This document shows positions 38,421 to 50,585 of a DNA stretch of 64,000 bases, piece by piece. This DNA is from Luzula sylvatica (Eukaryota; Streptophyta; Magnoliopsida; Poales; Juncaceae): positions 48,986,784 to 49,050,783 of the forward strand of contig OX326959.1 of assembly GCA_946800325.1 (NCBI GenBank), in the 5' to 3' direction. A program made the translations under genes and the position numbers. Numbering within the stretch: the first letter of the stretch is position 1; each line of letters starts with the position of its first letter. A model generated the notes under the pieces. It was given only the letters and a program-made list of their open reading frames with translations. It made no database searches and had not been told where the DNA came from.

Positions 38421-41400
38421 TTTATATTTTTTTCAAAAAATTCTGAAAAGTTCCAAAAGTGAAGTCTTAAGACCTTAAATAATTATCCTATTTTTTTAGT
38501 AATTTCGAAAATGAAGTGTAACATGAGAAAAATATTCAATTTTCATGTTGTCCACATAATACTCCTTAATAGAAGACTAACACACAAAAATTTGTAAGTT
38601 TTAAAAAAAAATCACGAAAATTAAAAAAGGGAAGTCTAACACCTTCTGGAAATTTCAATTATCATATTTTTTAAAAAATGTCAAAATATAAGTGAAACAC
38701 GTTCAAAATATTCAATTTTGATGTTGTTCACAAAATACTCCGCAATAGAAGACTAACACATACAAATTTCGATTTTTCCAAAAAAATCTTAAAAATACAA
38801 AAAGTGAAGTCGAACTCCTTCGGAAAAAATCAATTATAATATTTTCTATAAAAATTCAAAATTGAAGTGAAACACAAGCAATAAATTCAATTTTAATGTT
38901 GTTCTAAAAATACTCCTTAATAGAAGACTAACACACATAAATTAATATTTTTTTTAAAAAAATCTTAAGAATACAAAAGGAAAGTCTAACACCTTCATAA
39001 AAAATCAATTATCATATTTTCTAAAAAAATGTCAAAGTAGAAGGGTTACGTGAACAAAATACAAAATTTTCATGTTTTCCTGAAAATACTCCGCAACAGA
39101 AGACTAACACACACAAATTTCTATTTTTTCAAAATTTTCTTACAAATTAAAAAAGTGAAATCTAACACCTTAAAATAATGACATATCATATTTTCTAAAA
39201 AAATATCAAAAATTTTGGGTAACACGAACAAAAAACTCAATTTTCATGCTTTCCTGAAAATACTCCGTAATAGAAGACTAACACACACAAATATCTATAT
39301 TTTAAAAAAATTCTGAAAATTCCAAAAGTTAAGTCTTAACACCTTAAGTAAAATCCATTATCCAATTTTTCGCAAAAATATCCAAATGATGTGTTACACG
39401 AGAAAAATATTCAATTTTCATGTTGTCCTCAAAATACTCTACAATAGAAGACTAACACACACAAATTTCAATCTTTTATAAAATTTCATGAAAATACAAA
39501 AAGTGAAGTCTAATACCTTCCGAAAATTTCCAATATCATATTCTGTAAAAAATGTCCAAATCTAAGTGAAACACGTGCATATATTCAATTTTCAAGTTGT
39601 TCTAAAAATACTCCTTAATACAAGACAAGCACACACAAATTTCTGTTTTTTCAAAAAAAATCTTGAAAATACAATAAGTGAAGTCTAATATCTTTTGAAA
39701 AAATCAATTATCATATTTTCTAAAAAAAAATCAAAATTTAAGTGAAACACATGCAAAATATTCAATTTTCATGTTGTTCTAAAAATACTCCTTAATAGAA
39801 GACCAACTCACACGAATTTGTATTTTTTCAAAAATTTCTTAAAAATACAAAATGGTAAGTCTAACACATTCGGAAAAAATCAATTACCATATTTTCTAAA
39901 AAATGTCAAAGTTGAAGGGTAACATGAACAAAATATTGAATTTTCATGTTTTCCTGAAAATAATCCGCAATAGAAGACTAACACACACAAATTTTTATTT
40001 TATCAAAATTTTCTAAAAAATTCAAAAAGTGAAGTCTAACACTTTAAAAATAATCAAATATCATATTTTCAAAAAAAAATCCAAATTGAACTGTAACACA
40101 ATCAAAAAACTCAATTTTCATGTTTTCCCGAAAATACTCCGTAATAGAAGACTAACATACAGAAATTTTTATTTTTTTATAAAAATTCAGAAAAGTTCCA
40201 AAAGTGAAGTCTTAAGACCTTAAATAATTATCCTATTCATTTAGTAATTTCGAAAATGAAGTGTATCACGAGAAAAATATTCAATTTTCATGGTGTCCTC
40301 AAATTACGCCTTGATAGAAGACTAACACACACAAATTTGTAAGTTTTAAAAAAAAATTCATGAAAATACAAAAAGTGAAGTCTAACACCTTCTGGAAATT
40401 TCAATTATCATATTTTGTAAAAAATGTCAATATGTAAGTGAAACACGTTCGAAATATTCAATTTCGAAGTTGTCCACAAAATAATCCGAAATAGAAGACT
40501 AACACACACAAATTTCTATTTTTCAAAAAAAATCTCAAAAATACAAAACGTGAAGTCTAACACCTTCTGAAAAAATCAATTATCATATTCTCTAAAAAAA
40601 TTCAAAATTGAAGTGAAACACATGCAATAAATTCAATTTTCATGTTGTTCTAAAAATACTCCTTAATAGAAGACTAACACACACAAATTAATATTTTTTT
40701 AAAAAAAATCTTAAGAATACAAAAGGTAAGTCTAACACCTTCATAAAATATCAATTATCATATTTTCTAAAAAATGTCAAAGTTGAAGGGTTACGTGAAC
40801 AAAATACTAAATTTTCATGTTTTCCTGAAAATACTCCGCAAAAGAAGACTAACACACACAAATTTCTATTTTTTCAAAATTTTCTTACAAATTAAAAAAG
40901 TGAAATGTAACACCTTAAAATAATGAAATATCATATTTTCTAAAAAAATATAAAAAAATTTGGGTAACACGAACAAAAAACTCAATTTTCGTGCTTTCCT
41001 GAAAATACTCCGTAATAGAAGACTAACACACACAAATATCTATATTTTAAAAAAATTCTGAAAATTCCAAAATTTAAGTCTTAACACCTTAAGTAAAATC
41101 CATTATCCTATTTTTCGTAAAAATATCAAAATGAAGTGTTACATGAGAAAAATATTCAATTTTCATGTTGTCCTCAAAATACTCTACAATAGAAGACTAA
41201 CACACACAAATTTCAATCTTTTATAAAATTTCATGAAAATACAAAAAGTGAAGTCTAATGCCTTCCAAAAATTTCCATTATCATATTATGTAAAAAATGT
41301 CAAAAAGTCAAACACGTGCATATATTCAATTTTCAAGTTGTTCTAAAAATACTCCTTAATAGAAGACAAGCACACACAAATTTCTATTTTTTTAAAAAAA

Positions 41401-44400
41401 ATCTTGAAAATACAATAAGTGAAGTCTAATATCTTCTGAAAAAATAAATTATCGTATTTTCTAAAAAAAAAATCAAAATTTAAGTGAAACACATGCAAAA
41501 TATTCAATTTTCATGTTGTTCTAAAAATACTCCTTAATAGAAGACCAACTCACACGAATTTGTATTTTTTCAAAAATTTCTTAAAAATACAAAATGGTAA
41601 GTCTAACACATTCGGAAAAAATCAATTACCATATTTTCTAAAAAATGTCAAAGTTGAAGGGTAACATGAACAAAATATTGAATTTTCATGTTTTCCTGAA
41701 AATAATCCGCAATAGAAGACTAACACACACAAATTTTTATTTTATCAAAATTTTCTAAAAAATTCAAAAAGTGAAGTCTAACACTTTAAAAATAATCAAA
41801 TATCATATTTTCAAAAAAAAATCCAAATTGAACTGTAACACAATCAAAAAACTCAATTTTCATGTTTTCCCGAAAATACTCCGTAATAGAAGACTAACAT
41901 ACAGAAATTTTTATTTTTTTATAAAAATTCAGAAAAGTTCCAAAAGTGAAGTCTTAAGACCTTAAATAATTATCCTATTCATTTAGTAATTTCGAAAATG
42001 AAGTGTATCACGAGAAAAATATTCAATTTTCATGGTGTCCTCAAATTACGCCTTGATAGAAGACTAACACACACAAATTTGTAAGTTTTAAAAAAAAATT
42101 CATGAAAATACAAAAAGTGAAGTCTAACACCTTCTGGAAATTTCAATTATCATATTTTGTAAAAAATGTCAAAATGTAAGTGAAACACGTTCAAAATATT
42201 CAATTTCGAATTTGTTCACAAAATACTCCGTAATAGAAGACTAAAACACACAAATTTCTATTTTTCAAAAGAAATCTCAAAAATACAAAACGTGAAGTCT
42301 AACACCTTCTGAAAGAATCAATTATCATATTTTCTAAAAAAATTCAAAATTGAAGTGAAACACATGCAATAAATTCAATTTTCATGTTGCTCTAAAAATA
42401 CTCCTTAATAGAAGACTGACACACACAAATTAATATTTTTTTTTAAAAAATCTTAATAATACAAAAGGTAAGTCTAACACCTTCATAAAAAATTAATTAT
42501 CGTATTTTCTAAAAAATGTCAAAGTTGAAGGGTTACGTGAACAAAATACTAAATTTTCATGTTTTCCTGAAAATACTCCGCAACAGAAAACTAAAACACA
42601 CAAATTTCTATTTTTTCGAAATTTTCTTACAAATTAAAAAAGTAAAATCTAACACCTTAAAATAATGAAATATCATATTTTATAAAAAAATATCAAAAAT
42701 TTTGGGTAACACGAACAAAAAACTCAATTTTCATGCTTTCTTGAAAATACTCCGTAATAGAAGACTAACACACACAAATATCTATATTTTAAAAAAATTC
42801 TGAAAATTCCAAAAGTTAAGTCTTAACACCTTAAGTAAAATCCATTATCCTATTTTTCGCAAAAATATCAAAATGAAGTGTTACACGAGAAAAATATTCA
42901 ATTTTCATGTTGTCCTCAAAATACTCTACAATAGAAGACTAACACACACAAATTTCAATCTTTTATAAAATTTCATGAAAATACAAAAAGTGAAGTCTAA
43001 TGCCTTCCGAAAATTTCCATTATCATATTCTGTAAAAAATGTCAAAATCTAAGTGAAACACGTGCATATATTCAATTTTCAAGTTGTTCTAAAAATACTC
43101 CTTAATAGAAGACAAGCACACACAAATTTCTGTTTTTTCAAAAAAAATCTTAAAAATAAAATAATTGAAGTCTAATATCTTCTGAAAAAATCAATTATCA
43201 TATTTTCTAAAAACAAATCAAAATTTAAGTAAAACACATGCAAAATATTCAATTTTCATGTTGTTCTAAAAATACTCCTTAATAGAAGACCTACACACAC
43301 AAATTTGTATTTTTTCAAAAATTTCTTAAAAATATAAAATGGCAAGTCTAACACATTCGGAAAAAATCAATTACCATATTTTCTAAAAAATGTCAAAGTT
43401 GAAAGGTAACATGAACAAAATATTCAATTTTCATGTTTTCCTGAAAATAATCCGCAATAGAAGACTAACACACACAAATTTTTATTTTATCAAAATATTC
43501 TTAAAAATTCAAAAAGTGAAGTCTAACACTTTAAAAATAATCAAATATCATATTTTCTAAAAAAATCCAAATTGAAGTGTAACACAATCAAAAAACACAA
43601 TTTTCATGTTCTCCCGAAAATACTCCGTAATAAAAGACAAGCACACTAAAATTTTTATTTTTTTATAAAAATTATGTAAAGTTCCAAAAGTGAAGTCTTA
43701 AGACCGAAAATAATTATCCTATTCATTTAGTAATTTCGAAAATGAAGTGTATCACGAGAAAAATATTCAATTTTCATGTTGTCCTCAAATTACGCCTTGA
43801 TAGAAGACTAACACACACAAATTTGTAAGTTTTAAAAAAAAATTCGTGAAAATACAAAAAGTGAAGTCTAACACCTTCTGGAAATTTCAATTATCATATT
43901 TTGTAAAAAATGTCAAAATGTAAGTGAAACACGTTCAAAATATTCAATTTCGAAGTTGTTCACAAAATACTCCGTAATAGAAGACTAACACACACAAATT
44001 TCTATTTTTCAAAAAAATCTCAAAAATACAAAACGTGAAGTCTAACACCTTCTGAAAAATTCAATTATCATATTTTCTAAAAAAAATTCAAAATTGAAGT
44101 GAAACACATGCAATAAATTCAATTTTCATGTTGTTCTAAAAATACTCCTTAGAAGAAGACTGACACACACAAATTAATATTTTTTTTAAAAAAATCTTAA
44201 TAATACAAAAGGTAAGTCTAACACCTTCATAAAAAAATCAATTATCATATTTTCTAAAAAATGTCAAAGTTGAAGGGTTACGTGAACAAAATACTAAATT
44301 TTCATGTTTTCCTGAAAATACTCCGCAACAGAAAACTAACACACACACATTTCTATTTTTCAAAATTTTCTTACAAATTAAAAAAGTGAAATCTAACACC

Positions 44401-45940
44401 TTAAAAGAATGAAATATCATATTTTCTAAAAAAATATCAAAAAATTTGGGTAACACGAACAAAAAACTCAATTTTCATGCTTTCCTGAAAATACTCCGTA
44501 ATAGAAGACTAACACACACAAATATCTAAATTTTCTGAATTTTCTGAAATTTCCAAAAGTTAAGTCTAAACACCTTAAGTAAAATCCATTATCCAATTTT
44601 TTGAAAAAATGTCAAAAATGAAGTTTTACACGAGAAAAATATTCAATTTTCATGTTGTCCTCAAAATACTCTATAATATAAGACTAACACACACAAATTT
44701 CTATTTTTTATAAAATTTCATGAAAATACAAAAAGTGAAGTCTAACACCTTTCGAAAATTTCCATTATCATATTCAGTAAAAAATGTCAAAATTTAAGTG
44801 AAACACGTGCATATATTCAATTTTCAACTTGTTCTAAAAATACTACTTAATAGAAGACAAGCACACACAAATTTCTGTTTTTTCAAAAAAAATCTTAAAA
44901 ATACAAAAGTGAAGTCAAATATGTTCTGAAAAAATCAATTATCATATTTTCTAAAAAAAAAATCAAAATTTAAGTGAAACACATGCAAAATATTCAATTT
45001 TCATGTTGTACTAAAAATACTCCTTAATAGAAGACTAACACACACAAATTTGTATTTTTTCAAAAATTCTTCAAAATTCAAAATGGTTAGTCTAACACAT
45101 TCGGAAAAAATCAATTACCATATTTTCTAAATAATGTCAAAGTTTAAGGGTAACACGAGCGAAATATTCAATTTTTATGTTTTCCTGAAAATAATCCCCA
45201 ATAGAAAACTAACACACACAAATTTCTGTTTTATCAAAATTTTCTCAAAAATTCAAAAAGTGAAGTCTAACACTTTGAAAATAATCAAATATCATATTTT
45301 CTAAAAAATATCCAAATTGAAGTGTAACATAATCAAAAAACTCAATTTTCATGTTTTTCGGAAAATACTCCGTAATAAAAGACTAGCACGCACAAATTTG
45401 TATGTTTTCAAAAATTTCTGAAAAGTTCGAAAAGTGAAGTCTTAAGACCTTAAATAAAATTAATTATCTTGTTTTTTTATAAATGTCGAAAATGAAGTGT
45501 AAGACGAGAAAAATATTCAATTTCATGTTGTCCCCAAAATACTCCATAATAGAAAACTAACACACACAAATTTGTAAGTTTTAAAAAATTTCTTAAAAAT
45601 ACAAAAAGTGAAGTCTAACACCTTCTGAAAATTTCAATTATCATATTTTGTAAAATATGTCAAAATGTAAGTGAAACACGTGTAAAATATTCAATTTTGA
45701 AATTGTTCACAAAATACTCCTTAATAGAAGACTAACACATACAAATTTTTATCTATTAAAAAAAATCTTAAAAATACAAAAGTGAAGTCTAACTCCTTCT
45801 GAAAAAGTCAATTATCATATTTTCTAAAAAAATTCAAATTGAAGTGAAACATATGCAAAATATTCAATTTTCATGTTGTTCTAATAATACTCCTTAATAG
45901 AAGACTAACACACACAAATTTGTATTTTTTAAAATTCAAA
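38412..45940 (-). repeat. Satellite zone C: inverted monomers in a ~1,743-bp, ten-monomer higher-order repeat
   Basis: All monomers are in reverse orientation, with gaagactaacacacac as the complement of the tgttagtcttc landmark. The marker gacc after cttaa recurs at 38471, 40216, 41958, 43702 and 45446, giving intervals of 1,745, 1,742, 1,744 and 1,744 bp, or ten monomers. The copies starting near 40,029 and 41,771 are nearly identical over hundreds of bases, enough to encode the same 64-residue chance frame. Monomer type is closer to zone B (tacgga, attga) than to zone A. The array stops at about 45,940, where sequence becomes mixed and less AT-rich. Confidence 0.95.
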
Positions 45941-45947
45941 TTTTTGT

Positions 45948-46136
45948 GTACCCCGAAAGGGGTCGAGTAGGGCTAGTGCAAGCCGAGAGGGAAATAGAGG
46001 GAGAGGAAAGGGAAACATAAAGATTCGAGACAATCGTCGCATTGTTAGTACAAGACGGTCATCCAGAACTAGACGTGATCAACCGGAACCGCTGCGAGTT
46101 TCCGTCATTACCGAATCAAGCGTGATTAAGAGGTAA
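45948..46136 (+). pseudogene. Coding-like arginine/serine-rich fragment abutting the satellite
   Basis: An open frame without a Met start runs from the satellite edge to a TAA at 46134-46136, about 62 codons. Composition is far less AT-rich than the surroundings. The product is basic, with motifs such as RGRGKG and RRSSRTRRD. I do not recognise it. It could be the 3' end of a gene or transposon protein cut off by the satellite, or chance. No splice acceptor decides the start. Its position exactly at the satellite boundary suggests truncation. Confidence 0.3.
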
Positions 46137-46224
46137 TAAACACTAACTATACCTTCGATGTTTAATTTTGTTTGCACATATCCTCATTGACAAGTTTCGC
46201 GAACTATTATTTGTTTTATGATTT

Positions 46225-46256
46225 GTTCGCACATATATATATATATAAGTGCGAAC
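46225..46256. repeat. Short hairpin: gttcgcac arms around (AT)n
   Basis: gttcgcac at 46225-46232 pairs perfectly with gtgcgaac at 46249-46256 across an AT dinucleotide run. Around it are repeated tgttttatgatttgt words. Probably part of a degraded inverted-repeat element. Otherwise the stretch 46,137-46,334 holds nothing I can name. Confidence 0.6.
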
Positions 46257-46334
46257 ATTTATGATTTGTTTTATGATTTGTTTTAACCGCTGGGACCTTT
46301 TTAACCGTTGCATTTCTAACCGCTGGAACTTTTT

Positions 46335-46499
46335 TAACCATTGAATTTGTTTTATGATTTGTGCATTTAATGATGAGCACGAACTTTTATGAAAATCATT
46401 AATGATGAGTATAAATATCATTAAAAAACACAAATCTCGAATCAAATTCAATGGTCAAAAAATCTAAAGTATCAAACTCATGATACTCAATTGAGTATC

Positions 46500-46502
<3 letters not shown>
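46335..46502. mobile_element. Fragment of the ctccctc/TA-bounded hairpin MITE family (copy E)
   Basis: Shares with the elements at 50442-50588 and 50620-50828 the order: Met-less AT region, acacaaatctcg, caaattcaatgg, a run of A, and a palindromic tactcaattgagta near the end, followed directly by (TA)n. The terminal ctccctc is degraded to tcctc. Diverged, with no open frame. Confidence 0.55.

Positions 46503-46550
<48 letters not shown>
46503..46550. repeat. (AT)n microsatellite
   Basis: Uninterrupted AT dinucleotides directly abutting the inverted-repeat element that starts at 46551. Confidence 0.95.
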
Positions 46551-46552
<2 letters not shown>

Positions 46553-47085
46553 GCTAGGTTCAATGGCCAACACTCTTGTTTGGCCAACTCGGCCAACAAC
46601 ATTTATTTCTCACAATATATACATGAAAATATAAATCCAACCGCATAGATGTGATATATATCACTTGAGAATGTTGTAGATTTAATTTCATGAAAAATAA
46701 ATATTTTTATCATCTCCATCATGATACGTAAAGATATTGACGGATGACAATATTTACGACATGATTCATCATGAAATCAATTTTAAAATTTGATTTTTTT
46801 TCATTGGATTTAATTTAAATGATATAGATCGACTCAAGATTAATTTTTACAATGTTTCGACTTTTCTTTCATCGAAATCCAAAAAAATACCGAAATAGAC
46901 GGTAGTGAAAAGTTATCGGTTTTGTTCGATAGAAAAATGCAAATGACACAAAATTTGTTCTACAACATGTCTAAATGATATAGATTACATCTATACGGTT
47001 AAAATTTAATTTTCGTTGATATAATTTGAGAAATAAACGTTGTTGGCCGAGTTGGCCAAACAAGGGTGTTGGCCATTGAACCTAG

Positions 47086-47089
<4 letters not shown>
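46551..47089. mobile_element. 539-bp TIR element (MITE) inside a (TA)n tract
   Basis: The left end gggctaggttcaatggccaa is repeated inverted at the right end, finishing at 47089. The inverted repeats are about 60 bp and include ggccaactcggccaacaac on the left. The interior is AT-rich and non-coding. Both ends abut (TA)n, so the target duplication cannot be told from microsatellite. Non-autonomous; superfamily undecided. Confidence 0.88.

Positions 47090-47131
<42 letters not shown>
47090..47131. repeat. (TA)n microsatellite
   Basis: TA dinucleotides between two MITEs of different families. Confidence 0.95.
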
Positions 47132-47137
<6 letters not shown>

Positions 47138-47399
47138 ATACTAACCAGAATCCATAAAAAGAATCCAAAAAAGAATCCAAAGAGCAAAATATACTATTGA
47201 AATTACCAAAATATATTATTGTATTTATCAAAATATATTATTGAAATATATTATTTTATTCTCAATTTTAACTATATTAACATATTGAATTCATTAGTAT
47301 ATTTTGCTAATTTGAATAGTATATTTTGCTAGTTTCATCAGTATATTTTGAACGCGTGGATTCTTTTTGGATTCTTTTTTTGGATTCTCCTTAGCAAGC

Positions 47400-47402
<3 letters not shown>
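47132..47402. mobile_element. TA-bounded MITE, family with copy at 57325-57568 (copy 1)
   Basis: The left end carries gaatccataaaaagaatcc and the right end the inverse ggattctttttggattc. The interior has repeated aaaatatactattg words on one side and agtatattttgctaatttg on the other, also inverted with respect to each other, so most of the element can fold back. A homologous copy lies 10 kb away and is likewise flanked on both sides by (TA)n. No coding capacity. Confidence 0.82.

Positions 47403-47482
<80 letters not shown>
47403..47482. repeat. Compound (TA)n(CA)n microsatellite
   Basis: About 40 bp of TA dinucleotides followed by about 40 bp of CA dinucleotides. Open frames reading as alternating Tyr-Ile or Val-Cys are artefacts of it. 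Confidence 0.95.
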
Positions 47483-47486
<4 letters not shown>

Positions 47487-47495
47487 GGGAGGCTA
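47483..47495. mobile_element. Remnant terminus of a hairpin MITE (tagagggaggcta)
   Basis: The word tagagggaggcta equals the terminus of the element at 50620-50828. It is probably the left end of the MITE whose right part resumes at 50442, with the LTR element between. Confidence 0.5.
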
Positions 47496-47503
47496 TCATG
47501 TAA

Positions 47504-48266
47504 GGTAACACGGTTTTTAAAGCAAAATACGATTTTTAAAACGAGAACCCTAGACTATCATGTAAGGTCTAGAAACGCTCGTAATTGGATTCTTAATAAG
47601 AGAGAAGTGAAAGTAGCACTCACCGATTGATCAAACTCGATCGACGCCAAAACAGAATCGAAAACCTAGTTCTGAAATCGAAAACCAACATCGATCGATA
47701 AAGAACGTCGAAACTCGAATGAAACGACTGACACTCACTTTCTATTTGGCACTCTATCAAACCTCCTATGCTATGATACTTCTAGTTTAATCAATCTCAA
47801 CCAAGTTATCTTTTCCTCTCTTTCACTGTTTCGTGGTGTATAATGAATTCTGGAGAGAAGAAAATATATTCCTGTGCATATAAACCTAGGCCTAGCCGCT
47901 TAAGGATCAGAATTGATGCGGCCCAATCATAAGAAAAGAAAATTGTAATGTTTCATAAATAACCCTAAATATTTTGTATTTGCAAACTCTTAGAAAATAA
48001 TTGTCATGACAACTATTAGGTTAAATACTAAGATATGAAACAAAATAATTCCATAAACTTTATATAAATAAGATCATACTAAAATATTTATTTATATAAT
48101 CCAGAAAAATATATCACGTGAATTTTTTACGAAAACTCGGATGTAGTATGTTTCGGTTTCAAACTTCGAACGAATTAATTATATTAACTGCAAATGTTTA
48201 AATGGAAATATTTTTAAAAACAAATGACGACAAAATGTCAAAATCCTATTTTTGATATTTATTACA
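47504..48266 (-). repeat. Truncated 3' LTR copy
   Basis: Matches 49689-50441. It lacks the part corresponding to 48703-49688, so the truncation removed nearly 1 kb. The word ctatcatgtaaggt occurs both at the broken edge (47493) and inside the LTR near 47552, hinting at microhomology or templated filler at the break. Confidence 0.85.
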
Positions 48267-48281
48267 TTATTCCCCCCTTAA
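48267..48281 (-). other. Polypurine tract of the LTR element
   Basis: On the plus strand, ttattcccccctta directly follows the LTR end attaca. On the minus strand this gives taaggggggaataa immediately before the LTR start TGTAATAA, the standard second-strand primer position. Confidence 0.75.
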
Positions 48282-48682
48282 ATAGATGTTTAGTCCTATA
48301 AACATCGAAACTCATTTGTAATTTAAAATCATGTTGTAAATATCGTTTTCAATTACCGCAAATATGTTTCGATCGAAATATCACAAAATAATAATACGAA
48401 TATATAAAATCGTTTTTAAAATTCATACTAATATCTTTGTAAATAAAATATTTACCTTTTCCCGAACGAAATGCTTCGAAAGAAATACGTACTCGAACAC
48501 AGATTGCCAACGAACGACATCGACACGAGACACAATACACATCAGAATTGAGATTCTGGAAAATAGAATACTTTTCACTAACTGGGTTCCGCCTTCATGT
48601 GTATATAACTCGAGATAGACACAACTAAGAAGACTCGAAACCCCAACTCTCACGATGAATGTTATGGTTGTTTTCGATGTTT

Positions 48683-48695
48683 TGCTCTGATACCA
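48683..48695 (-). other. Primer-binding site (initiator tRNA-Met type)
   Basis: The plus strand reads tgctctgatacca; the minus strand reads TGGTATCAGAGCA, complementary to the 3' end of initiator tRNA-Met. It lies 7 nt inside the 5' LTR boundary at 48703. This fixes the element's orientation as minus. Confidence 0.85.
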
Positions 48696-48702
48696 CACAA
48701 GC

Positions 48703-50441
48703 TGTCACACCCCAAAATATAATATGGAAAAGGGTGCGGCAACCCGCCAGTATACAACTCGTATACCACAGGCTCTTATATGATAAATTCACAAACACAT
48801 AAATACCACAACTCGAAAACAACGACACACGCACATATATACATGCATCACCATAACATATACAAACGAACACAAAGAAACCAAGCGGAAGCTTATAAAC
48901 ACAAACACGACTTAAACAAACACAAACTAAATAAGTCGCAGAAACAAAAGGCTCGCTCGCCAGAAACGGAAATAAACTAATATACACAAGATGGAGGTTC
49001 CGCGATGAAAACGAACCCGTCGAACTCACACTCTAGATACCCGCTGCCCCGGATAATCTGTCCACCGTACCTAGACTCAAAACATTCAAATAAAATGGTT
49101 AGTCACGGAAGTGACTAAGTGAGTGAGTTTTGAGCCTAGCTTATTAAGATCGACCTTATACATTGCTAGCCAAAAACCTCGATCGAAAATAATCAAATCA
49201 TAAATCATATATGTATATAAATATTTCTCAAATACTTGCCCCGGGTTTTTCGAAATCAAAATCACTTACCTTCATATCTAATCATATACATACTACTAAT
49301 GGTTTTACCCGGGATGAGGACGCAAATAACACTCGACTGAAGTGCCAACCCCAAGTGGATAGCGAATCACAAACGGGCTGGAACATAACATAAAGCTCGG
49401 GAAGCGCGAATTCCCTACAAAAATGAGCTGACGACGGATATCCATGCGCCACAGCCAGACCCCTCATGGGTCGGGACTTTGCACTACATCAAGTTTGCTA
49501 CGCAATTCCCTCCATAGAGCGTCACGGGGTCACGCGACACTACACCTATCAAACTAAAACATACCGGAGGAGCCGCGTTTGTACACATAGGACCCTCTTT
49601 CAAAACCGTATGCCCGGCTTACGTTTTATCAAACTCAAATTCTACATACATATATATGATCAAATCTACATAATATATATTTTGTTCAGGTAACACGGTT
49701 TTTAAAGCAAAATACGATTTTTAAAGCGAGAATCCTAGACTATCATGTAAGGTCTAAAAACGCTCGTAATTGGATTCTTAATAAAAGAGAAGTGAAAATA
49801 GCACTCACCGATTGATTGAATTCGATCGACGCCAAAACAGAATCGAAAACCTAGTTCTGAAATCGAAAACCAACATCGATCGATAAAGAACGTCGAAACT
49901 CGAATGAAACGACTGACACTCACTTTCTATTTGGCACTCTATCAAACCTCCTATTGCTATGATTCTTCTAGTTTAATCAATCTCAACGAAGTTATCTTTT
50001 CCTCTCTTTCACTGTTTCGAGGTGTATAATGAATTCTGGAGAGAAGAAAATATATTCATGTGCATATAAACCTAGGCCTAGCCGCTTAAGGATCAGAATT
50101 GATGCGGCCCAATCATAAGAAAAGAAAATTGTAATGTTTCATATATAACCCTAAATATTTTGTATTTGCAAACTCTTAGAAAATAATTGTCATGACAACT
50201 ATTAGGTTAAATACTAAGATATGAAACAAAATAATTCCATAAACTTTATATAAATAAGATCATACTAAAATATTTATTTATATAATCCTGAAAAATATAT
50301 CACGTGAAATTTTTACGAAAACTCGGATGTAGTATGTTTCGGTTTCAAACTTGGAACGAATTAATTATATTAACGGCAAATGTTTAAATGGAAATATTTT
50401 TAAAAACAAATGTCAAAATCCTATTTTTGATATTTATTACA
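48703..50441 (-). repeat. 5' LTR, ~1,739 bp
   Basis: Begins tgtcacacccc and ends tattaca on the plus strand, i.e. TGTAAT...TGACA on the coding strand, with the canonical TG...CA termini. Includes gtgcggcaacccgc near the PBS side. The frames inside it look like chance. Confidence 0.75.
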
Positions 50442-50585
50442 GGATTTGCATTGAGATTTGTGTATTTAATGGTGTGCACAAAATTTCATGACCATCATGA
50501 AAAAACACAAATCTCAATGCAAATTCAATGGCTAAAAAACATTAAGTACCAAAACTTTGGTACTTAATTAAGTAGATTAGTCTCC

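Larger units (their letters stand above)
47504..50441 (-). mobile_element. Minus-strand LTR retrotransposon remnant, internally deleted (Ty3/gypsy-like)
   Basis: A partial 3' LTR (47504-48266), a short internal region (48267-48702) and a long 5' LTR (48703-50441) are present, read on the minus strand. The region 47504-48266 matches 49689-50441 almost base for base. On the minus strand the LTR starts TGTAATAAATATC and ends TGACA. A primer-binding site like the 3' end of initiator tRNA-Met and a purine tract in front of the 3' LTR are both in place. Only about 430 bp remain between the LTRs, with no gag or pol, so it cannot move by itself. The purine tract aaggggggaataa just before TG is usual for plant Ty3/gypsy elements; no protein domain is left to confirm this. 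The 3' LTR is cut at 47504. Confidence 0.82.

Noticed and set aside
30200..44471. Short open frames rich in Phe, Lys, Ile and Asn in zones B and C
   Set aside because: Chance products of AT-rich satellite. The two identical 64-residue frames at 40029 and 41771 reflect the 1,742-bp duplication.
1..45940. CRISPR-like array of direct repeats
   Set aside because: The repeat unit is 174 bp with no unique spacers, and the flanking genes are those of a plant.
1..45940. Telomeric or CENP-B-box motifs that would fix the chromosomal position
   Set aside because: No runs of tttaggg and no CENP-B-box-like word seen, so centromere or subtelomere cannot be claimed.
48423..49029. Minus-strand frames of 91 and 134 residues near the PBS
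   Set aside because: They cross the LTR/PBS boundary, overlap each other in different frames and show no gag or pol motif.
47504..50441. A simple TRIM element with ~760-bp LTRs and a 1.4-kb interior
   Set aside because: The PBS lies at 48683, not beside the 760-bp repeat, so the real 5' LTR extends to 48703 and the left copy is truncated.
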